This document shows, in pieces, positions 25,986 to 35,158 of a DNA stretch of 57,935 bases. The position numbers were made by a program, and so were the translations under genes. The notes under the pieces were generated by a model. It was given only the letters and a program-made list of their open reading frames with translations, was not told where the DNA came from and ran no database searches. How positions within the stretch are numbered: position 1 is the stretch's first letter; every line of letters begins with the position of its first letter. The stretch spans positions 1-57,935 of the forward strand of contig JANLHZ010000185.1 of assembly GCA_024653775.1 (NCBI GenBank), in the 5' to 3' direction. The DNA is from Planctomycetota bacterium. GTDB lineage: Bacteria; Planctomycetota; UBA8742; JACQVU01; JANLHZ01.

Positions 25986-27389
25986 CTAGAAATCCTCGCT
26001 TCCTCCGCCCGGCGCTGGCGCGGTCTCTGGAGCGTCCCGCAGGAAAGGTCTTGGACTGAAAATTTCGAAATGGATTTCGAGGAACCGATCCACGACGTCC
26101 GGGCCGTAGAAGTTGAGTCCCTTCTCGTACTGGTGGGTGCTCGCGCTCTCCGGAGCGTAGTTGTCGCGGTGGACGAAATAGCCGAGGTGGTCGAGCGCAA
26201 GTCCGAAGATGAACGCCTGTTTGAACCCGGTCTCGCGCGCCCTGCTCTTCAGATCGAGTCCGATCTGAGCGCAGGGTTCTCCGGGGATGCTCATTATCAG
26301 CGTGTCGTCGATTATAAGCTGCGAGAACCAGCTCTCGTGCAGCGCGACCGCCCACTTGAGACGGTCCGCGAATCCGCCCGAAGCTGGCATATCGAGCTTC
26401 TGCATGCTGAAGTCGATCGCCGGTCTCGAAGTCATCGCGCCGACGTGCTCCTGGACTTCATTCACCTTGCCGGCGAGGTAGAATCCCATCCGGTCGGTTT
26501 TTTCGAACGCCCCGTCGTGGGGAAGCGGGCACGTCGGACGCTGATCGCCTTCCGCACCCTGGATGAACATCGCGACGACGCCCTCTTCGTGCAGCTTCTC
26601 GAAATGGTTGCAGAACGCGCCGCAATATTCGCTGGTCACGAGCATGTTGCTTCCGCCGTGGCAGGTAGGATGGGTCGCGTAGTTTGCCATCAGTCCGATA
26701 AGCTTTCCTTCGAGGTCCGTCACCCGGATGACTCCTAGCTGCGGGTCTATTGGACCTCCGTCGACGCCGCGGTTGGTCGTCAGCTCCGGAACGTCCATGG
26801 TGCCGACGCCGATCTTCGCGGGCGCGAGATTGTTCCACGCTTCCTTGATCGATTCGACCACGTTCGCGATGGTCTCGTCAAGGAATCCCTGGTTGAACGT
26901 GCCGCAGGTCGCGCGGAACAGCGTGTCCATCGCGATCGATCCGGAAGGCGACGCCATCGCGCCGTAACTCGAATGATTGTGTGTCGCAGTGACCATGATG
27001 TCGTCGATCGTTATCGGCAGATCCGCAGGCAGCGCGTCCGCCAGCGGCTGGCGCAGAGTGTGCGAAACGCCGATGAGATCGAGGCATACTACGACCGCGA
27101 TTTCGTCCCCGGACTTCAGTATCAGCGTGCGCGCGTACACCGGATCGTGAACGCCTTCGCTTGGCGCGCCGTTACGATCTCCGTAGCCGCCGAGTGGAAG
27201 CCCTTCGTAAAGCTCGGAGACGAGGCTTTCGACGCCGAATCCGGCCTGTAGTTGCGGCGGAGGAACTTTTATCCCGCTCTTTACCGCGACTGAAGGTCCG
27301 TCCGCGGAAACCGCAACCGCGGCGCTCGCGAAAAGTATCGTCACCAGGGCGGTAAGGAACAATGCTGAGGACTTTCTGGCTTTGCGCAT
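25986..27389 (-). CDS. Secreted neutral/alkaline ceramidase-like protein
   Basis: 467 aa with a cleavable signal peptide (MRKARKSSALFL...AVAVSA). The N-terminal ceramidase domain is recognisable: AGFGVESLV, DPVYARTLIL, VVVCLDLIGV, MVTATHNHSSYG and ANYATHPTCHG, which supply the zinc-binding His residues. The family motif GDVSPN that carries the nucleophilic Ser in neutral ceramidase appears here as GAEGDQRPT, with no Ser at that place. It also lacks the C-terminal Ig-like domain of the Pseudomonas enzyme. It is therefore a family member with doubtful ceramidase activity, probably a different secreted hydrolase or a binding protein. Its leader and signal region are duplicated at 44481. Confidence 0.78.
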   Translation of the reverse strand: MRKARKSSALFLTALVTILFASAAVAVSADGPSVAVKSGIKVPPPQLQAGFGVESLVSELYEGLPLGGYGDRNGAPSEGVHDPVYARTLILKSGDEIAVVVCLDLIGVSHTLRQPLADALPADLPITIDDIMVTATHNHSSYGAMASPSGSIAMDTLFRATCGTFNQGFLDETIANVVESIKEAWNNLAPAKIGVGTMDVPELTTNRGVDGGPIDPQLGVIRVTDLEGKLIGLMANYATHPTCHGGSNMLVTSEYCGAFCNHFEKLHEEGVVAMFIQGAEGDQRPTCPLPHDGAFEKTDRMGFYLAGKVNEVQEHVGAMTSRPAIDFSMQKLDMPASGGFADRLKWAVALHESWFSQLIIDDTLIMSIPGEPCAQIGLDLKSRARETGFKQAFIFGLALDHLGYFVHRDNYAPESASTHQYEKGLNFYGPDVVDRFLEIHFEIFSPRPFLRDAPETAPAPGGGSEDF

Positions 27390-27561
27390 CTTGTCTCCGT
27401 GGCTTATCGTGCGGACCTTTCGCCCGCAACTTGCCTCCCTCTGCTTTTGGCGTAGGGCTGGGGCGAGGGTAAACTAAAAAGGGTACTCTATCACCAAGGT
27501 ACGTTCGATTAAAGCGTTTGATTGTTTGTAAAGGATCGAGGAGGTGAGGAAACCTTGGAGT

Positions 27562-27579
27562 GCTGAACGTAAGTTCAGC
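27562..27579. repeat. Short hairpin, 7-bp stem
   Basis: GCTGAAC (27562-27568), loop GTAA, GTTCAGC (27573-27579). It lies in the 27390-27767 gap, close to the 139-bp element. Confidence 0.6.
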
Positions 27580-27585
27580 TTTGGT

Positions 27586-27724
27586 AACTGTTCATGGGGT
27601 AGTTCGCAGTATATAGCGGGAATCTGTTCGTAGTGTGCTCGTGAGAGCATATTTCCAGATAGTTAGAAGATCAAAGAAACGCCTTACGGCGCCACTACGA
27701 ACGCGAACTACCCCGTGAACAGTT
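27586..27724. mobile_element. 139-bp inverted-repeat element, family 2, copy A (MITE-like)
   Basis: Terminal arms 27586-27607 and 27703-27724 (22 nt) are reverse complements with one mismatch. The whole element, read on the minus strand, matches 49659-49796 at roughly nine bases in ten. A second, inner inverted pair (GTTCGTAGTG and CACTACGAAC) nests inside. No clear target duplication is visible here, and it has no coding capacity. Confidence 0.87.
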
Positions 27725-27767
27725 TCACTTCCTGTGCGTTCCGCGATTTCCGTGGTTTAATAATCCT

Positions 27768-29270
27768 GTGGCAAGCTTTCACGAAATCAGACTCACCGAC
27801 GCCGACGGACAGACGCGCGAAACCTTCGCCGCGGGGAGTTGCGTTTCCGTCCATGTCTGGTGCGACGTCAGCGAAGACGAGAGCGTCTACCTCGAATTCG
27901 CGGTTCACCAGAGATCCCTCACCCCTGCCACTCTCCCGAAGGGAGAGGGAAAATTACTCGCCCCTCGCCCCTCGCACCTCGTTCCTATTTACGTCGTTTC
28001 CACCCGCGGCGACGGCGTCCCGCTTGCGGCTGCTCCCGGCGAGAAACTCTACCTCTGCTTCCGCCTCGAGGATTTGCCGCTGATCTCTGGCTGCTTTTTC
28101 GTTGCGGTGCGGATTCGCGACGCGAAGACCGGCGAAATTCTCGCGGAAGATAGCGAGCGCGCCGCGTTTTTCGTCCGCGCCGCAGGCGGCAGCGAAGGCG
28201 GAGTCGTTACCCTCCCCCACGGATGGTCGACTACGCCGGACGACCAGACCTGCCGGGATCAGGAGATTTCCATCGAAAATCTGCGCGCGCTGCAAATCGA
28301 GGCGTCGAGTGCCTGCGATCTCGACTGCTCCGGATGCTATCGCCAGCACTACAGCGAGGAGACCGTCAACGTGAACATGTCCGCGGAAGTTTTCGCGCGG
28401 ATCGAACCGCACCTCGCGGGCGTCGACACCGTCGATTTCTGCGGCTGGGGCGAGCCGACGCTGAACAAGAATTTGCCACGGTTCGCGATGACCGCGAAGA
28501 ACGCAAAGGTCCGCACGGTGATGTTCAGCACCCACGGCCTTCTGCTCGACGACAGACGCATCGACGAAATTCTCACGAGCGGAGTCACCGACATAAACGT
28601 CAGTATCGACGGTGCGACGGAGAAGACGTTCAAGCTCCTCCGCGACGATGCAGATTTCGAAAAGCTGCTCGCGAATCTGAAGCGGCTGACAGACGAACGC
28701 GCGCGCCGCGGGATGGCCACGCCACGGGTGTGCGGGAGCTTCGTGCTTTCGCGGACGAATCTGGACGAGCTGCCGCCGTTCGTGCGTCTGATGGCGAGCG
28801 TTGGGGTTGACGAAGTCATCGTGCGCAACGTGATTCCGCTCGAACCTGAAGACGTAAGCGAAGCGCTGTTCACGGGCTATTACGACGTGGATTTCGACCA
28901 GAGTATCGTCGACCAAAAAATCGCGGAGGCTCGCGACTCAGCGCGGGAGACGGGCGTCGTCCTCTTCATAGCGGCGGAGCGGGACGCCAGCGAGAAACAG
29001 CGAGAATGCTTCTGCAACGCCACGCGTATGACCTTCGTCCATCATAACGGCGACGTCTCTCCCTGCTGCTTCCTTGCGTATCCGGTGAATCGCATTCTCC
29101 GTAGTGGGAAGAAGATTTCGCTCCCGCCAAAAAAGTTCGGGAACGTCAAGGAGACGGATCTGATGGACGTCTGGAATTCAGACGAGTACCGCGAGTTCCG
29201 CAAACGTCACCTGGATGGCGTCGAGCCGCTCTGCTCGGGCTGCCCCGCGTACTACGTCCTCCGGCGCTGA
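27768..29270 (+). CDS. Radical SAM/SPASM protein with Wzt_C-like N-terminal domain
   Basis: 500 aa, GTG start without a strong ribosome site. Residues about 1-145 form a beta-sandwich like the carbohydrate-binding C-terminal domain of the O-antigen exporter ATPase Wzt (SVHVWCDVSEDESVYLEF, LPLISGCFFVAVRIRD, AFFVR). The radical SAM core follows with CDLDCSGCY (about residue 183) and GWGEPTLNKNL. A C-terminal SPASM-type region binds extra clusters: CFCNATRMTFVHHNGDVSPCC and CSGCPAYY. Such proteins modify peptides, sugars or lipid-linked substrates. Residues near 50-75 (LTPATLPKGEGKLLAPRPSH) are encoded by what looks like an intergenic repeat inserted in frame. Confidence 0.82.
   Translation: MASFHEIRLTDADGQTRETFAAGSCVSVHVWCDVSEDESVYLEFAVHQRSLTPATLPKGEGKLLAPRPSHLVPIYVVSTRGDGVPLAAAPGEKLYLCFRLEDLPLISGCFFVAVRIRDAKTGEILAEDSERAAFFVRAAGGSEGGVVTLPHGWSTTPDDQTCRDQEISIENLRALQIEASSACDLDCSGCYRQHYSEETVNVNMSAEVFARIEPHLAGVDTVDFCGWGEPTLNKNLPRFAMTAKNAKVRTVMFSTHGLLLDDRRIDEILTSGVTDINVSIDGATEKTFKLLRDDADFEKLLANLKRLTDERARRGMATPRVCGSFVLSRTNLDELPPFVRLMASVGVDEVIVRNVIPLEPEDVSEALFTGYYDVDFDQSIVDQKIAEARDSARETGVVLFIAAERDASEKQRECFCNATRMTFVHHNGDVSPCCFLAYPVNRILRSGKKISLPPKKFGNVKETDLMDVWNSDEYREFRKRHLDGVEPLCSGCPAYYVLRR
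27916..27990. repeat. In-frame repeat insertion inside the radical SAM gene (hairpin plus heptamer array)
   Basis: CTCTCCCGAAGGGAGAG forms a perfect small hairpin (27931-27947). It is followed by CTCGCCC twice, CTCGCAC and CTCGTTC (27957-27984), a 7-nt-period array. Both parts look like the intergenic repeats elsewhere in the window (compare CTCACCCCGGCCC... GGAGAGGGAG near 15950-16000), yet the reading frame passes through. Confidence 0.6.
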
Positions 29271-29272
29271 TG

Positions 29273-29355
29273 GGAGCGCAGACGTGGCACGGGCATCTTG
29301 CCCGTGAGTATTGTTTCCCACGGACGATGGCGAAAGTGTCACGCGTCTGCGCTCC
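29273..29355. repeat. 83-bp inverted-repeat hairpin unit
   Basis: GGAGCGCAGACG (29273-29284) and CGTCTGCGCTCC (29344-29355) are exact complements. Inside lies CACGGGCATCTTGCCCGTG, another hairpin. A related inner hairpin, CACGGTCATCCTGACCGTG, occurs at 30782-30800. Confidence 0.75.
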
Positions 29356-29376
29356 GCCATCTGCGTTCCGCTCCGT

Positions 29377-29727
29377 TCACGAAGCGCTCGCGCCGCGGAA
29401 CATGAAATACACCGCCCCGACGATGCAAAGCGCAGCCCAGAGATAATCGAGTTTCATCGGCTCTTTCATGTAAAGCGCGCAGAAACCAGCGAAGACACTC
29501 AGCGAGACAACCTCCTGGATCACCTTGAGCTGCCCGAGACTGTAGTGACCAGCGCCGAGACGGTTCGCGGGCACCTGAAGGCAGTATTCGAAGAACGCAA
29601 TCCCCCAGCTTATCATGACGACAAGCGCAAGCGCGCGACCTTTGAAATCCTTCAAATGCCCGTACCAGGCGTAAGTCATGAACAGATTTGAACCCACAAG
29701 TAGCAGGATCGGATAAATCTTGCCCAT
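29377..29727 (-). CDS. DUF486 family small membrane protein (DMT-like)
   Basis: 116 aa from ATG 29727; the frame is open upstream, but that part overlaps aqpZ. Four transmembrane helices are visible, and the phrases MTYAWYGHLK, ISWGIAFFEYCLQVPANR, QLKVIQEVVSLSVF and YLWAALCIVGAVYFMF match DUF486 proteins, a group related to drug/metabolite transporters. The physiological role of the family is unknown. It lies 14 nt after aqpZ, probably in the same transcript. Confidence 0.88.
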   Translation of the reverse strand: MGKIYPILLLVGSNLFMTYAWYGHLKDFKGRALALVVMISWGIAFFEYCLQVPANRLGAGHYSLGQLKVIQEVVSLSVFAGFCALYMKEPMKLDYLWAALCIVGAVYFMFRGASAS

Positions 29728-29741
29728 AAAGTCGTCCGGAT

Positions 29742-30500
29742 TTATGAACCTTGCGCTTCGGATTTCGCGTCGAAGAGGTACCGATAAATGAACCCAGCGA
29801 CTATCGCACCCGCGAGCGGCGCGGCCCAGAACAGCCACAGCGTGTCCCAGGCGTGGCCGTCGGCGAACACCGCCTGCGACGTGCTTCGCGCCGGATTCAC
29901 AGACGTGTTCGTTATGGGAATCCCGATCAAATGAATCAGAGTAAGCCCAAGCCCGATCGCAATCGGCGCAAGTCCCGCGGGAGCGCGTTTGTCCGTCGAG
30001 CCGAGAATGATGAGCAGGAATAGCATCGTGAGAACCACTTCCGCAACCAGGCACGCAGCGAGAGAATACCCTTCCGGCGAATATCCCTCCGGAGACGCAC
30101 CCTCCGGCCTGACGCCGAATCCGTTCGTGGCAAAACCGCCGGAAGCTTCCTGGAAAGACGTCTCGTGGACCTTGTCTACGAAGCCCTCACTCCCCATCAG
30201 AATGAAATAGAGCAGCCCACCCGCTGCGATCGCTCCAAGAACCTGCGCAAACCAGTAAGGAAGAACCTCCTTCTTGTCGAAACGACCGCCAACGGTGAGA
30301 CCGAGCGTTACCGCGGGATTCAGGTGACAGCCGGAAATGTGCCCGATCGCATAAGCCATCGTGAGCACCGTGAGTCCGAACGCAAATGAAACTCCAAGCC
30401 AGCCGACTTTGTGCCCGGCGAGCACCGCGGTTCCGCAACCGCCAAACACAAGCCAGAACGTCCCGATAAACTCGGCGACTGCACGCTTTTGAAGAGACAT
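29742..30500 (-). CDS. aqpZ: Aquaporin Z-type water channel
   Basis: 252 aa from ATG 30500, preceded by AGGGGTAA. Both NPA boxes are present (HLNPAVTLG and SVNPARS). [18 protein letters not shown] carries the His and Arg of the narrow aromatic/arginine filter of water-selective AqpZ. Six membrane helices fit. An extra loop of about 35 residues ([12 protein letters not shown], then [15 protein letters not shown]) sits between helices 3 and 5 and contains a three-fold PEGxS repeat, not found in E. coli AqpZ. It would allow fast water flow during osmotic shifts, which fits the betaine and K+ loci nearby. Confidence 0.93.
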   Translation of the reverse strand: MSLQKRAVAEFIGTFWLVFGGCGTAVLAGHKVGWLGVSFAFGLTVLTMAYAIGHISGCHLNPAVTLGLTVGGRFDKKEVLPYWFAQVLGAIAAGGLLYFILMGSEGFVDKVHETSFQEASGGFATNGFGVRPEGASPEGYSPEGYSLAACLVAEVVLTMLFLLIILGSTDKRAPAGLAPIAIGLGLTLIHLIGIPITNTSVNPARSTSQAVFADGHAWDTLWLFWAAPLAGAIVAGFIYRYLFDAKSEAQGS

Positions 30501-30611
30501 GGTTACCCCTTGAAAATAAAGAGAAATGTGAAGGTGGGAATAGCGATCCTGATACAAATTTACGGACGCTCTAACGATGTGATCGATGAGGTCCGCCATT
30601 GATGGGGGCAG

Positions 30612-30641
30612 ACTATACAATATATCTCATGACAAATTCAA
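30612..30641 (-). promoter_or_regulatory. Candidate promoter of aqpZ
   Basis: Minus strand: TTGAAT (30641-30636), 18-nt spacer, TATAGT (30617-30612). The 5' UTR would be about 105 nt. Between here and 30949 I see only the hairpin at 30782-30800 and no gene. Confidence 0.5.
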
Positions 30642-30949
30642 GGGGTCAGCGATCAGAAGTTTGATCGAACATTATATTCGTACCGTCTACGAATTTAATG
30701 TAGTATTTCAAATAAGTGTTCGGTGGTGAATGTTCGGTGAACCACGTTGTTTTGGAACGTTCCAGGCGTTTGCTTTGCGTGGCACGGTCATCCTGACCGT
30801 GAAAACACGGACGAGACGGGCGTGCGACATGGGTCGCAGAACAAAATAGTATGTATAGCTACAAAATGCTGCTATTATTGAAAACTGAAGCCCAGATCGA
30901 TAAAGGCACTCTTGATAACATATTTATAATGATGCACGTTTTTTTGTTG

Positions 30950-30978
30950 TTGACGAATACGTGACTTAAGTCTATAGT
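30950..30978 (+). promoter_or_regulatory. Sigma-70-type promoter of the FG-GAP lipoprotein gene
   Basis: -35 TTGACG (30950-30955), 17-nt spacer, -10 TATAGT (30973-30978); the ATG is 73 nt further on. Confidence 0.65.
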
Positions 30979-31050
30979 TTTATAAGTTCACCTTCCCGTT
31001 TCTACTTTAGCCCAAAATGCACTTTTGGCTGGTTTTTTGGAGGACGATTC

Positions 31051-33564
31051 ATGGCATTCATCCCTATACAGTCGCGTCGATTGATCGTCGCCATACTTGT
31101 AGCGCTATGCGCTGGAACGATTTCAGCGTGCAGCGGCACCTGCGTACCGAATTCTGCGGCAAACGGGCCGAAACAGACAGCTCCCACACAAACCGCGAAC
31201 GGAAATATCGTGAGCGAAGTTGAAGCCATGCGCCGCCGGGTCGCGGACGATTCGTTTCTTGCGAAGATCAACGCGGAAGAGACCCACCTGGATAATATCG
31301 AGCGGGCGCTGATTTCGCCCTGGCAGGAAGCCTGGCGTGAACGGGACGCCGCGGCGTACGGAAGGCTGCTCAGCGCGGAATTCACGAGCATTTCCTTCGC
31401 GAATTCGGAGCGCGAACTTCGCACCGAACGCGACGGACTATGCGAGTACGACTGGAAACCGTCCGCGGCTGACACCTCCGACGCGGAAGCGTACCTTGCG
31501 CAGTTTTCGGAGATAGTGGACTTCACGGTAAAAGTCGCGTCGATGCAGATCGAGGAATCCGCTACGACTCTCGTGCTCAAGTACGACCTTCGCGGTGTGC
31601 TCGCGGACGAACGGCTCCGCACCGATCGCGGCACTCTCGTCCTCGTCGCGAGTGAGATCGAAGGAAGCTGGAAGATGACGAGCCTCGGTTTGCAGGAATT
31701 CGAGACTCTGGAAACGGTTTCCGGACGGGAACCTGCGTTTACCGATCAGACTTCTGAAATGGGACTGGGCGACTGCCCGGTGGTTTCCCGCAGCGAAGCA
31801 ATTCGCCGTGGCGGATACGCCCTCGCGGTCGCTGATTTCGACGATGACAACCGTCCCGATATTCTCGTCGGCCACTACGGTAACGCGCAGCTTCTTCGCA
31901 ACACCAAAGCCGGGTTCGAGGACGTGACTTCCGCTGCCGGTATACGCGAGGAGACTCTCGTCAAGAGCGCGGTGATCGCGGATTTCGACAACGACGGAAT
32001 GAAGGACATCGTGATGCTCCGCTTCGTGGACGTCGATCCGAGCCGCCACGACTGGACGAATCTCCGCGCGGAACATAAGGCGGGCGATGTCGTCGCTTAC
32101 CGCAACGTCGGAAACGGCAAATTCGAGTATCAGGGAAATATTCTTCCGCGCAAGCGCTTCTACGAACGCGCAATGCCGATGGCGGCGGGCGACTTCGATG
32201 GAAACGGGACGCTCGACCTCTACATCGGTTTCCCCGGCGCGCGGGACTTTACCACAAGGCTGAAGCCGGAGGGTATTCACGCCGACGTTTATTTCCAGGG
32301 CATCTGGCTGAACGACGGCAAATGGGGATTCTCGGAAACCGAGCAGGATACTTTCGTCAGCGAGTCGGTAGTTCCCCACGCGGCGCTCGTTACGGATATG
32401 AATTCCGACTCGAAACCGGATCTGATCGTCGTTGACGACGCTCTGCAGGAAAACTCGGTTTACGTCAATGACGGCGAAGCGCATTTCACCCGCATCGAAG
32501 GCGAATCCGGGCCGGATATTCCCGGCATAGGAATGTCCGCAGCGGCGGGAGATTTCGACGGCGACGGACGAATCGACCTGCTGATGACCAAGATCGATAT
32601 CACGGACTCGATTCGACTTGTCGAGTCGTGGAAAGATCGCGAAGCGGACGAGGCGCAGGCAGAAGTCATCGCAGGACTTTCAGACGCGTTCGCTCCGAAA
32701 TATCTCTTCCGTAATCTCGGGAACGGGAAATACGAAGAAGTATCGAAGGAAGCTGGTGTCGAATGGCTCGGGGACGCGCCCGGCATCGGCGATTTCCTCG
32801 ATTACAATAACGACGGCCACCTCGACATATACGTCACCAACGGACTCTGGTCCGGCGGCGATGAGGACATAACCAGCCTCTTCACGAGACTCATCATTCA
32901 GCGCGGCGCGAGATTCGACGAGAACGATCGCGACGAAGCCGACAGTCTGGAGCTCGGTCGAAACCCGGCGGAGAATCCGAATCCGCTGCTCGCCATGCTG
33001 CGCGATTTCCGCGAGGAAGGCGACGCGCTTCCTTCGCTCGGTTTCGCGGGCAACGAGCGTAATCGTCTCTTCCGCAACAACGGCGACGGCACATTCACCG
33101 AGGTCGGTTTCCTCGAAGGCGCGGACCGCATCGAGGACGGATACGTATTCGCCAAGGCGGACTTCGACGGCGACGGTCGCCAGGACATGGTTCTTCGTAA
33201 CTGCGATCCCGCGCCGGGCAGGCCATTCCCTGGAGTCGTGATGCTGCGCAACAATTGCGAAGGCGGCAATTCGCTGACTGTATATCTCGAAGGAATTGAA
33301 AGCAACCGCGACGGAATCGGCTCAACGGTTACGGCCCGCGTCGGCGATCGACTTCTCGTTCGCGAGCTGCGTTCGGTTTCGGGCGCGACCCAGAGCAACC
33401 CCGCGGCATTCTTCGGTCTCGGAGACGCCACCGCGGTCGACCGGCTCGAAGTTCGCTGGCCGTCCGGCACAGTCGAAGTCTTCGAAAACGTTTCCGCCGG
33501 CAAGCGTTCGCTTCGGGAAGGAAGCGCGACCCTCGACGCCGTCAGCATGCTGAGCGACAACTAG
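31051..33564 (+). CDS. FG-GAP/VCBS repeat lipoprotein with ASPIC/UnbV C-terminus
   Basis: 837 aa. GGAGG precedes the ATG. The signal peptide ends in TISAC, a lipobox-like site. Residues about 50-220 contain a SnoaL/DUF4440-like region (WQEAWRERDAAAYGRLLSAEF). From about 255 on come repeated calcium-binding beta-propeller blades: ADFDDDNRPDILVG, ADFDNDGMKDIV, GDFDGNGTLDLY, GDFDGDGRIDLL and ADFDGDGRQDMV. The end (GIGSTVTARV, LEVRWPSGTVEVFENV) is the ASPIC/UnbV domain. It is probably outer-membrane exposed, binding ligand or surface polymer. A strong terminator follows. Confidence 0.87.
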   Translation: MAFIPIQSRRLIVAILVALCAGTISACSGTCVPNSAANGPKQTAPTQTANGNIVSEVEAMRRRVADDSFLAKINAEETHLDNIERALISPWQEAWRERDAAAYGRLLSAEFTSISFANSERELRTERDGLCEYDWKPSAADTSDAEAYLAQFSEIVDFTVKVASMQIEESATTLVLKYDLRGVLADERLRTDRGTLVLVASEIEGSWKMTSLGLQEFETLETVSGREPAFTDQTSEMGLGDCPVVSRSEAIRRGGYALAVADFDDDNRPDILVGHYGNAQLLRNTKAGFEDVTSAAGIREETLVKSAVIADFDNDGMKDIVMLRFVDVDPSRHDWTNLRAEHKAGDVVAYRNVGNGKFEYQGNILPRKRFYERAMPMAAGDFDGNGTLDLYIGFPGARDFTTRLKPEGIHADVYFQGIWLNDGKWGFSETEQDTFVSESVVPHAALVTDMNSDSKPDLIVVDDALQENSVYVNDGEAHFTRIEGESGPDIPGIGMSAAAGDFDGDGRIDLLMTKIDITDSIRLVESWKDREADEAQAEVIAGLSDAFAPKYLFRNLGNGKYEEVSKEAGVEWLGDAPGIGDFLDYNNDGHLDIYVTNGLWSGGDEDITSLFTRLIIQRGARFDENDRDEADSLELGRNPAENPNPLLAMLRDFREEGDALPSLGFAGNERNRLFRNNGDGTFTEVGFLEGADRIEDGYVFAKADFDGDGRQDMVLRNCDPAPGRPFPGVVMLRNNCEGGNSLTVYLEGIESNRDGIGSTVTARVGDRLLVRELRSVSGATQSNPAAFFGLGDATAVDRLEVRWPSGTVEVFENVSAGKRSLREGSATLDAVSMLSDN

Positions 33565-33596
33565 ATTCCAGTCTCCGCACGCTATAAATTCGCGGC

Positions 33597-33641
33597 GCCT
33601 GTCCCTCACGCCCAGACGAGCGGGAGGGACAGGCCGTTTTT
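33597..33641 (+). terminator. Intrinsic terminator of the FG-GAP lipoprotein gene
   Basis: GCCTGTCCCTC (33597-33607) pairs fully with GAGGGACAGGC (33624-33634), followed by CG and five T. Confidence 0.85.
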
Positions 33642-33680
33642 GGAGGGCGAATCCGCGTAACGAAGGCCCTGTGGATTTGC

Positions 33681-33729
33681 GGACATAGACGACCGCGGTC
33701 CCAGGTGCCTACGATAGTTTCTAAGGAGT
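33681..33729. repeat. Single-ended copy of the 118-bp repeat (family 4)
   Basis: The sequence CGGTCCCAGGTGCCTACG followed by ATAGTTTCTAAGG is the reverse complement of the left half of the element at 52714-52831, including the CTATCGTAGG-type terminus. The opposite terminus is not present. Confidence 0.75.
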
Positions 33730-33818
33730 CGGAATGATTTTGACCGCGCATTTGCAGGGCTGTTAGAATCGATTTCGAGCATTTAAGCGGCGGGGCAACC
33801 TTCGAAAGCGAGAACGAC

Positions 33819-35147
33819 TTGAGAATTCTGATAGTTGACGACGAAGCGAACATCCGCAAAACGCTTTCATACTGCCTCGCTGCTGAAGGTCACGGGGTCA
33901 TCGCGGTTAGTAACCCCGCGGACGCGCTCGCGGAGGCGCGCGAACGGAGGTTCGATCTCGCATTCATCGATCTGAAGCTCGGCGAAGAGAACGGGATGGA
34001 CTACATTCCCGCGCTGCTTGCGAGTTCGCCCTGGATGAAGGTCGTGGTCATCACCGCGTTCGCGTCGCTCGAAACGGCGGTGGAGGCGATGAAGCGCGGC
34101 GCTTACGACTACATCGCGAAACCTTTTACGCCGGATCAGGTGAGGCTGCTGACAAGCAGGGTCGAGCGGATTCGCGATCTGGAGGACGAGAACGTCTCGC
34201 TGCGGGAAAACGCGCGGGTTCGCGAACCGCGGGTGGAATTCGCGTCGAAAAGCGCGTCAATGCAGCGCGTCATCGAAACGGCGCGAAAAGCAGCGCAGTC
34301 GGAAGCAACGATCCTGATCTACGGCGAAAGCGGCACGGGGAAATCGCTTCTCGCCCGCGGTATCCACGGGTGGAGCCCGCGCGCGCAGAAACCATTCGCG
34401 GTAGTCGCGTGCCCGTCGATTCCGTCAGAGCTGCTCGAAAGCGAACTCTTCGGCCACGGGAAAGGCGCGTTTACAGGCGCCACGAACGATTTCGAGGGAC
34501 GGATCGGAGTCTGCGACGGAGGCACGCTCTTCCTCGACGAGATCGCCGACCTCGCGCACGGAGTGCAGGCGAAGCTGCTGAGGTTTTTGCAGGACAGGGA
34601 GTACGAGCGCCTCGGCGAGTCCGTCACGAGGAAGGCGGACGTGCGCGTCATCGCGGCGACGAACGCCGATCTCGAGGCGCGGGTGAAGGACGGAAGGTTC
34701 CGCGAAGATCTTTTCTACAGATTGAACGTAATCGAGCTGGCGATGCCTTCGCTGCGCGAGCGCGCGGAGGACACGCTTACGCTTGCGGATGAATTCCTCG
34801 CGAGGTTCAGCGCGGTAAATCACAAGAACTTCCTCGGTTTCGACGATGACGCGAAAGCCGCGCTCTCGGGGTACGGATGGCCTGGAAACGTGCGGGAGCT
34901 TCAGAACGCGATCGAGCGCGCGGTAATCCTCGGGTCCGGAGAGACGATCCATGCGAGCGATCTACCCGCGAGCGTGCTTCCAGCGGAAGCCGCGCCCAGG
35001 CTCGGAGACCTGCTCACTCTTGCGGAGATCGACGAGATACATATTCGAAAGGTTATCGCGGCTACGTCGTCGCTTGCGGAAGCCGCGGAGGTGCTCGGCA
35101 TAGATCAGGCGACGCTTTGGCGCAGGCGCAAGGACTATGGAATCTGA
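33819..35147 (+). CDS. Sigma-54-dependent response regulator (NtrC family)
   Basis: 442 aa, TTG start. The receiver domain (1-115) has DDE at 7-9, phosphoacceptor Asp51 and Lys101 in KPF. The AAA+ domain has Walker A GESGTGKS (169-176), the sigma-54 contact loop GAFTGA (216-221), Walker B GGTLFLDEI and the R-finger region. The C-terminal helix-turn-helix (TSSLAEAAEVLGIDQATLWRRRKDYGI) is Fis-type. It would activate sigma-54 promoters on phosphorylation. A histidine kinase gene follows 260 bp downstream, separated by a REP-like unit and a heptamer array, and is the obvious partner candidate. Confidence 0.94.
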   Translation: MRILIVDDEANIRKTLSYCLAAEGHGVIAVSNPADALAEARERRFDLAFIDLKLGEENGMDYIPALLASSPWMKVVVITAFASLETAVEAMKRGAYDYIAKPFTPDQVRLLTSRVERIRDLEDENVSLRENARVREPRVEFASKSASMQRVIETARKAAQSEATILIYGESGTGKSLLARGIHGWSPRAQKPFAVVACPSIPSELLESELFGHGKGAFTGATNDFEGRIGVCDGGTLFLDEIADLAHGVQAKLLRFLQDREYERLGESVTRKADVRVIAATNADLEARVKDGRFREDLFYRLNVIELAMPSLRERAEDTLTLADEFLARFSAVNHKNFLGFDDDAKAALSGYGWPGNVRELQNAIERAVILGSGETIHASDLPASVLPAEAAPRLGDLLTLAEIDEIHIRKVIAATSSLAEAAEVLGIDQATLWRRRKDYGI

Positions 35148-35158
35148 GGCGGGGTTTC

